A stretch of DNA of 64,000 nucleotides from Cranoglanis bouderius (taxonomy: Eukaryota; Chordata; Actinopteri; Siluriformes; Cranoglanididae), in assembly GCA_023630585.1 (NCBI GenBank), contig CM042535.1, forward strand, positions 34,127,399 to 34,191,398, given 5' to 3'. Numbering within the stretch: the stretch's first letter is position 1; the number at the start of each line of letters is the position of its first letter. The notes beneath the pieces were generated by a model. It had not been told where the DNA came from. It did no database searches and saw only the letters and a list, made by a program, of their open reading frames with translations. This document shows positions 57,850 to 64,000 of the stretch, in pieces. Position numbers and translations under genes: made by a program.

Positions 57850-60051
57850 GATGCTCCTGTGCCCTCTGAAGAGACACTTTCTTTTTACTTACTGACAAAA
57901 CTGGTATCTGACCATTCAAGACAAACTCTGATAAGTGGTGTGTGCAGACACTGTCCCTTACCAGCAAGCCACATTGCTTTAGGCAACAGGAGTACCAACA
58001 TTTACATTAGTGAGATCCTTGTTTATGTCCCAGAGCTTTGGAGTTACTTGGGAGACTTGATGCAGTGAGACATCATGCTGTTCCATAAGAAGTAGATTCC
58101 TGGCTCAGAGACAGTAATATGAGTTGACAAATGTTTTTTGTAATTCCCTTTTTTCGTAATGTGACTTGGTACCTTGGGGCAACGGTGGTGATCAGAAGGT
58201 AGTCAATTCAAGCCTTGGTATTGCCAAGCTTGAGTAATGTTTTTATATTCAACAATCAGAGCAAAAGTTAGGTCTCTTTGAATTTCATTTTCTGACACCA
58301 TGCAAAATAATCAGTAAATGTCAACTTAGTGAACCATATTCCAATTCAAATGGGTAGTTAAATGCAATTTGATGGCCTGCATTTCCAACAAAGAGGCCAA
58401 AACAATCCATTTTGGTTCCACTTGACTATTGCCTAGGCCTAGTTTATTCTCAGATAAAATGCTCATTTAGTCAGGGCTTTTTAGCCTTCTCGGTTCTTCA
58501 TACTGTATGTCAGGGTGTGATCTTTACATTTGCAGTACAGGCATTGGATCTTTTGTTCCCTTGCTGGCATTTTCCCTTGACACACGCTTTGGAACAGATG
58601 CAAATTGAAATCCAAACCATAAAGAATTGTGTCTACCATGCAAATTCAATTCAACAGTGATTTTAGTTTGAATGTGAGGAAGATATTTGATAGGTCAATG
58701 TGAGAACCATGATTTAATTCACTGACTTGAGGTGCTACAGACCGACCTTTCAATTTATACTGCAGCCAGTGAAATTATACAGAGCTGCATGTCTAGTATG
58801 TTGAACAGGTCTAGTGTAGTTAGATTTTTGTTTAGCCAACAGTTTGCTCAGGAGTTGTGAGGAACATGTTAACTCTACAGCTACTTTACCTTGTTTGAAT
58901 GATTGTACCATCCCAAATGCCTATCTTGTACCACAAACACACCAAATGGTTTTGAATCTCCTGGTCTAGGCCTAGTCGTACTGGGAATAACAATTACATC
59001 TTGCAGGTAACAAAAACAAGCGCACCATTGTTTGTATATGATTTAAAAATTCCAAGATAAAAATTGTTAAATGATACAGAAACCATTTTTCTTGCACACA
59101 ACGTATTAAGAAACACACAAGTTAATGTGGCTATGGGATATTAAAGATTGAATTACTTTTCTATTCATGCTCGAGTTGCTATTTCTAGTTTGCAATTTAA
59201 AACATTTACGCCGATGTATTTTGCGCTTGATTTACATAAATTGATATAATTAAAGGTGGATAAAAAAGTGGTTGCTATATCATGTTAAATGTGGGGGAAA
59301 AAATCAACACGATTTATCTTAAACCTGATTTATCAGAAACCTGCCATTTTAACAGGGGTGTGTAGATTTTTTTATATTCACTGTAAGTAGACGTAGTCCA
59401 ATGTTCGACCCATAAAATCCTTTCAGATATATGTGCAATATAGTCCTGCATCATGTCAAATCCACAACAAGCCAGTCCAGATAACTCAGTACTTAGCCAA
59501 AGCTAAACAATGTGTTGGGTGTCAACAATAAATGATCAACTGTATAAATTTAAATGGTATTTTATAAATTTCATTTGAAAAGAAACTCTATAGTTAAAAG
59601 CACTATTAAATGTGTTACCCAATTAAAAATAAATGCCATCTTACCAGTGTGAAAGTGAAATTTGGGATGAAAAGCACTTATAGTTGAAAGGAAAGCTATT
59701 TTACTCAAGACAACATGGGAACAGATCTATAGTATTCAAAAAGGAAAATGGCAGCTTAGACAATTGGAAACCAATTCACACTGCCCAAACATTGCACATT
59801 TGGACATCTGCGCAACATGTACAGTTCACACTGCAGCGACTCTGTATGCTAATTGGGAAAATGTCAACACACACGATTTGTTTAGCTGCTTTTTTTTAGC
59901 CCAATGTGTGGTAATGTGATTTAAACCTGTCAGTGTTTTGAGACGGCGGACTTTTTCTTTAATGATTTATATCTTCACACCCTAGGCTCATAAATTTACA
60001 TTAATTAATTGACAGTCGTTTAGCTAGATAACACAACTGTCAGTCAGCAAC

Positions 60052-60093
<42 letters not shown>

Positions 60094-61190
60094 CTTGTCT
60101 AAATAAAAAAGGGAATATTGAGAACTTTCACTAACATTGGCAAGGACATGGAGTGCAGCTGATAAAAGCTTTAAAAGCTGGCAGCTACCTATACTGGGGT
60201 TTTGGCAAAACAGCAACAAGGTCCAGCAAGAACAACTTCAAAACAGAATGGCAAAATTCCTAGCACACTATGAAATGAATAGAGTGTGGTTTTGGACTTG
60301 CGGCAGACCAAGAAATGATTCAGAAATCCAAAGCCTTTCTGATCTCTTGTTTTCGGGTAAGCCATCCATTCGGCTACAAGAGTCAAATGTCATTTGTGAA
60401 ATCGTGCTTAAAGAAAGATGGAGGAAAAGGAGAGGCATATCAGGCTAGATAACCAAATCAGTGTCACATACCAGTCTAGACCTTCTCCTGGCCAGGATTT
60501 TCTGTCATGCTGGATTACCACTGGCCCAGTCAACTCATCTCACCAATTTCTCATTAGTATATAAGCTCTGTTAGACCAGAAAGTCTTTGCAAGGTCTTGT
60601 GATTTATTCATTGTGCAAATGACAAGCCTTTTCTTGTGTGTGTTTGCTTTAACTGTTAATGACTCCTCATCAAATTCATCGATTCTTCCCTTGCATCTCT
60701 ACAACAAATTGTTTGCGTGTGTTTTGACCGTCACCAACCACGGTTTGCACATTTTTTTAAATCATTGATTTGCTAGACAGAATATTACAGAGCTGCTTAG
60801 GTGACATCTGGGTCACAAATCAATATATTGAGGCCAACAAATGTATTTTAAAATGAGCTAGATACAGAAAAAAATAACTGGCCACAGAATATACCCACAG
60901 AATATACACAGAATGTGGCCACAGAATATACAGTAACCATGGGGATGATTGATAATATTCCACTTTACGTCAGCGATGGAATGAGTCATAATGACATACT
61001 GGCTCTGTGCCATGGATACTATTAGCCCATGTCTCAAAGTGAACAAACTTTTTTCGTACATTCCCACAAAATAAAACTGGAGGTCATGAATTATGTACGA
61101 CTTTCCACAACATACGGTGCAACTCATAATCAACTTCTCAATGGCACACAAAGCCATTTGACTTTCAACTGTGATCAGCTGTAGTCATTT
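57850..61190. other. Intergenic sequence, no recognised gene
   Basis: A TA run is at 60055-60090 and a short ccacagaatatac array at 60886-60932. An open frame near 60137-60448 has no recognisable similarity. Nothing else is supported. Confidence 0.45.
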
Positions 61191-61199
61191 TGATTAGCT

Positions 61200-61609
61200 C
61201 AGCACGAAAAGAGCTTTCCTGGAGCCTTGAAGACTGCAGTCCACAAACGGTCACCATCAAATTTAACTGAACTTGAGCAGTTCTGCCAAGGAGAGTGGGC
61301 AAATATTGCAAAGTCTAGATGTGCAAAGTTAGTAGAGACATATCCCAACAGACTAAAGGCTGTAATTAACAAAAATAAAGCAAATTAAAGCAAGGGGGTG
61401 ATCCTTTTTCCAACTCAGTGATTCTGGTTTTTTAATTTTTTATATTTTTTTTCTGACATGTTGGTGTTATATCTTTCACTTGGATGTTATAAGTTGCACC
61501 GAGTAAATACAGCTGGATAAAACAAAAACTGTGTCCGTCTTCATTTCAGGCTGAAAAGCAACAAAATGTGATTATTTTAAAGGGGGGTGATTCTTTTCTA
61601 TACCCACTG
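61200..61609 (+). pseudogene. Tc1-like transposon 3' relic
   Basis: One frame reads TAVHKRSPSNLTELEQFCQG and EWANIAKSRCAKLVETYPNR followed by LKAVINKNK, the C-terminal helices of a Tc1 transposase. The element end has aaaggggggtgattcttttc and tatacccactg before TA at 61610-61611. All upstream catalytic regions are missing. Confidence 0.7.
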
Positions 61610-62670
61610 TACATAATAATCCCTGGCCACAAGATTCTTAGTTTGTGGCCTCAAAATATTAACTTGTGGACTTAGTATATTCATTTGTAGCCATGCCTTA
61701 TTAAAAATAATGACATTGTTACCTCAGTGGCTTCGTGGAATACTGCATACAGTGCAAAAATATTTCTCTAGTTAAACACAAATGAAAGAGAGGATCCACT
61801 AGTGTACCACGAATCTGTGTGTAATGCAAAAGCCTAATTAGTGCATAATTCCACAAGACTATCAAATTAAATTCACTTCCTAATTAACTCCAGACATTTT
61901 TCCCTACGGCTTTTTTCTGTTTAAACCACGAATCTTGGGTTCATATCTTGTTAGAGATAAAGCCTAATCTGGTCTCCTACAACCACACACACACACACGC
62001 ACCCAAGCACATAAACCAACAAATCAAAAACACAGTGTTGCAGATTAGTAATGTTTATCCTATTAATACTACTAGTACTTTACTATTATTATTATTATCG
62101 ATTATATGAAATCAGGGACAAGGGGTTTGTATTTAATTATTACTAGGAGTAATCACTGTAGATGAGTCACCTGAGAGGACATAAATGGAGTGGCTTTCTT
62201 CTACCAGGATCTAGTCAAGCATCATGTGGAGCAATATATTGTGCCTCAAGTACCATGGTGCAACATACAAGACATTACACAAGCTCTAAATACAGGATTG
62301 CAAACAATGTGTCAAGCTGATGTAATACGCTCTGCAATGTATGGTGCACCATCCAGGAAGAAATGACAGAAAAGCAGTCGGAAGTCTTCCGAGTTAGGAG
62401 GTGAAATAAGGAAGAAAGGAGTTGGGTTGAACTGCTGCAAGAATGGAAGCCATAACAAAGAATTCCTAGGACCAGTTATTTTCTGCGCATGATGCAATAG
62501 ACTGATGACACCTTTTCATTTTTGTTACAAAATATTGCTTCATTGATTTCTGCATTTTACCATTCTTTTTGATGAGAGGACATTAAAAAAAAAAAAAAAT
62601 CATGTAAAGAATACAACATTAAATTCCATGCACCAATTTCTCTATTTTGTTTATTAGCTATATATATTAC
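61610..62670. other. Intergenic sequence, no recognised gene
   Basis: Small CA and ATT runs only (61983-62001, 62081-62098). Confidence 0.5.
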
Positions 62671-62671
62671 A

Positions 62672-62985
62672 CTATATAGCCAAAAGTTTGTTGACACCCG
62701 GCCATCACAACCATATGTGGGTCTTCCCCAAACTGTTGCTACAAAGTTGTCTAGATTTAGCATTACAACTTCCCTTCACTGGAACTAAGGGGCCTAAACA
62801 TGTTCCAACCAGGCCTTCTTGCCTAACAACACTGCCCGACCTCACTAATGCTCTTGTGGCTGAATGGGCGAATCCACACAGCCACGCACCAAAATCTAGT
62901 GAAAAGCCTTCCGAGATGATTGGAGGCTGTTATAGCAACAAAGGGGGACCAACTCCATATTAATGCTCATGGTTTTGAAATGTGG
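62672..62985 (+). mobile_element. Tc1-derived MITE fragment
   Basis: It begins acactatatagccaaaagtt after TA and contains cttcactggaactaaggggc and a frame remnant (ALVAEWANPHSHAP, then GGPTPY) typical of the C terminus of a Tc1 transposase. The right terminal repeat is not visible. Confidence 0.7.
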
Positions 62986-62989
62986 GTTT

Positions 62990-63340
62990 TCCACATATGT
63001 CTCTCAGTCACTCACTCCATTTCACACTTTATCCTGGTCAGGATTGCAGCAGATCCTGAGCATATCCAGGGAAAATTAGGCATTAGGCAGAAATACACCC
63101 TGGATTGGCTGCCAGTCCATAGCAGACTGCTATGCACATACCCATTCACACCTAGGAGCAATTTATCATGGCCAGTTCATTTAATAGCAAGTTTTCTGTG
63201 AAGTCTGAGGAAACCAGAGAACCTGGATGAAACCCACGCAGACAAGGTGAATGTGTGAAACTCCACATAAACAGTAACGCTAGCTTGGGATTGAACCAGG
63301 GACCCTGAGCTGTGAGGCAGCAACACTACCCACCACAGAA
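62990..63340 (-). mobile_element. SINE, minus strand
   Basis: On plus it has a tail-proximal catttcacactttatcctgg, cctggattggctgccagtcc, then ggaaaccagagaacctggat and, at the head side, gaaccagggaccctgagctg. Same layout as 36490-36800. Confidence 0.65.
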
Positions 63341-63344
63341 CCCA

Positions 63345-63870
63345 TCCAATCCAGATAATGTCCAACCCAATTCCTCTGCCATCCCTACTAACCTGTGCCT
63401 CTCTTTTTTTTCTCAGCTGGATCTGGATCACCTTGATCTCGCAGTCCTAAGCATTTCTTTGGAGGGGCTCTTTGTGGGAGTTCATTGTGGTGGAGGACAA
63501 GGATTTCTGGTGCTATATATCAGCTAGAATCTTACAAGTGGGTGCTACTCACTCTCCAATACTACCTTTATACCCTTTCACTCTCTGTTTGGGCCATGCC
63601 CCACTGCAGTGGCTCCTACCTCATAGGATGCCAGTGAGCAAATCACTGGTTGGTATCTGATGTTACAGCTTTTTAAATATACTGTTGTCCAGAACCCAGA
63701 GGCACAGAAAGTTATTGTTGACTTTTCTTCCATGTAGGGATTTAGTGGCAGGCAAAATAGTATAAACATTTATTCGGAGATTCAGTAAACTGTAGAAAAT
63801 GTTTCTTCGGTCTGATGAGACCAAGAGGTTTTTGGCTTTGGAACAATGCATTTTGGTCTTTGCACTATAT
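63345..63870. other. Intergenic sequence, unassigned
   Basis: A short frame near 63798-63830 (RSDETKRF) faintly resembles the first catalytic motif of a Tc1 transposase, but the match is too short to call. Confidence 0.4.
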
Positions 63871-63873
63871 ATA

Positions 63874-64000
63874 CACAGGTGCATCTCAATAAATTAGAAT
63901 GTCATGGAAAAGTTCGTTTATTTCAGTAATTCAACTCAAATTGTGAAACTCGTGTATTAAATAAATTCAATGCCACAGACTGAAGTAGTTTAAGTCTTTG
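63874..64000. mobile_element. Terminal inverted repeat of a second Tc1-like copy (runs off the window)
   Basis: After TA the sequence caggtgcatctcaataaatt and the following 120 bases match the outer inverted repeat of the element at 30457-31965, with a few differences (cgtgg to catgg, catttat to cgtttat, and a small deletion at atgccacag). The rest of the element lies beyond base 64000. Confidence 0.9.

Noticed and set aside
60137..60448. 103-codon plus-strand open frame
   Set aside because: No family similarity, no promoter or splice context, and its length is within chance expectation for this sequence.

Overview
The window is vertebrate genomic DNA, almost certainly from a teleost fish. 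The evidence is short exons with GT-AG introns, very dense CA/GT microsatellites, many Tc1-like transposons, tRNA-derived SINEs with GAATG/GATGG tails, and a 5S-derived SINE. The SINE and Tc1 mix would suit an ostariophysan such as a catfish, but that is an impression from memory, not a demonstration.

The only host gene I can support is the 3' half of a latrophilin (adhesion GPCR subfamily L) on the + strand, best matched to latrophilin-3 (adgrl3). Eight coding exons are readable: 508-574, 1088-1179, 9694-9862, 11649-11777, 13255-13351, 20331-20456, an 18-nt microexon at 23327-23344, and the terminal exon 24725-25584. They encode the second extracellular loop and TM5, ICL3, TM6-ECL3-TM7, and a long cytoplasmic tail ending in the PDZ ligand LVTSL. 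Exons for the ectodomain, GAIN domain and TM1-4 lie before the window. Splice phases agree at every junction. The 126-nt exon and the 18-nt microexon are both phase 1-1, so either can be skipped without changing frame.

The introns carry most of the regulatory interest. Several are bounded by complementary AC (5') and GT (3') repeats. One exon sits between an upstream GT tract and a downstream CA tract. The microexon is flanked by about 110 nt of CT repeat upstream and about 100 nt of TCTTC repeat downstream, with TGC motifs next to its acceptor.

From about 27.4 kb to the end there is no recognisable host gene, only layered transposons. The main ones are: a hAT-like MITE with a 5'-truncated RTE-type LINE inside it (27,982-29,820); an apparently intact Tc1-like transposon with 201-bp inverted repeats and a 326-aa DD34E transposase (30,457-31,965); a piggyBac-type MITE with TTAA duplications (32,017-32,624); a decayed gypsy pol (36,870-38,035, minus); a decayed retrovirus-like gag with a trace of pol (45,600-47,720, minus); a Tc1 relic split by a 5S-derived SINE (47,760-49,360); other Tc1 relics; and a second copy of the intact Tc1 family's terminal repeat running off the window end. 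Within the adgrl3 introns there are more: a gypsy RT fragment, a restriction-like-endonuclease LINE fragment, a head-to-head Tc1 foldback carrying a SINE, and several MITEs. All functional statements rest on reading the sequence and family knowledge; nothing was searched against a database.
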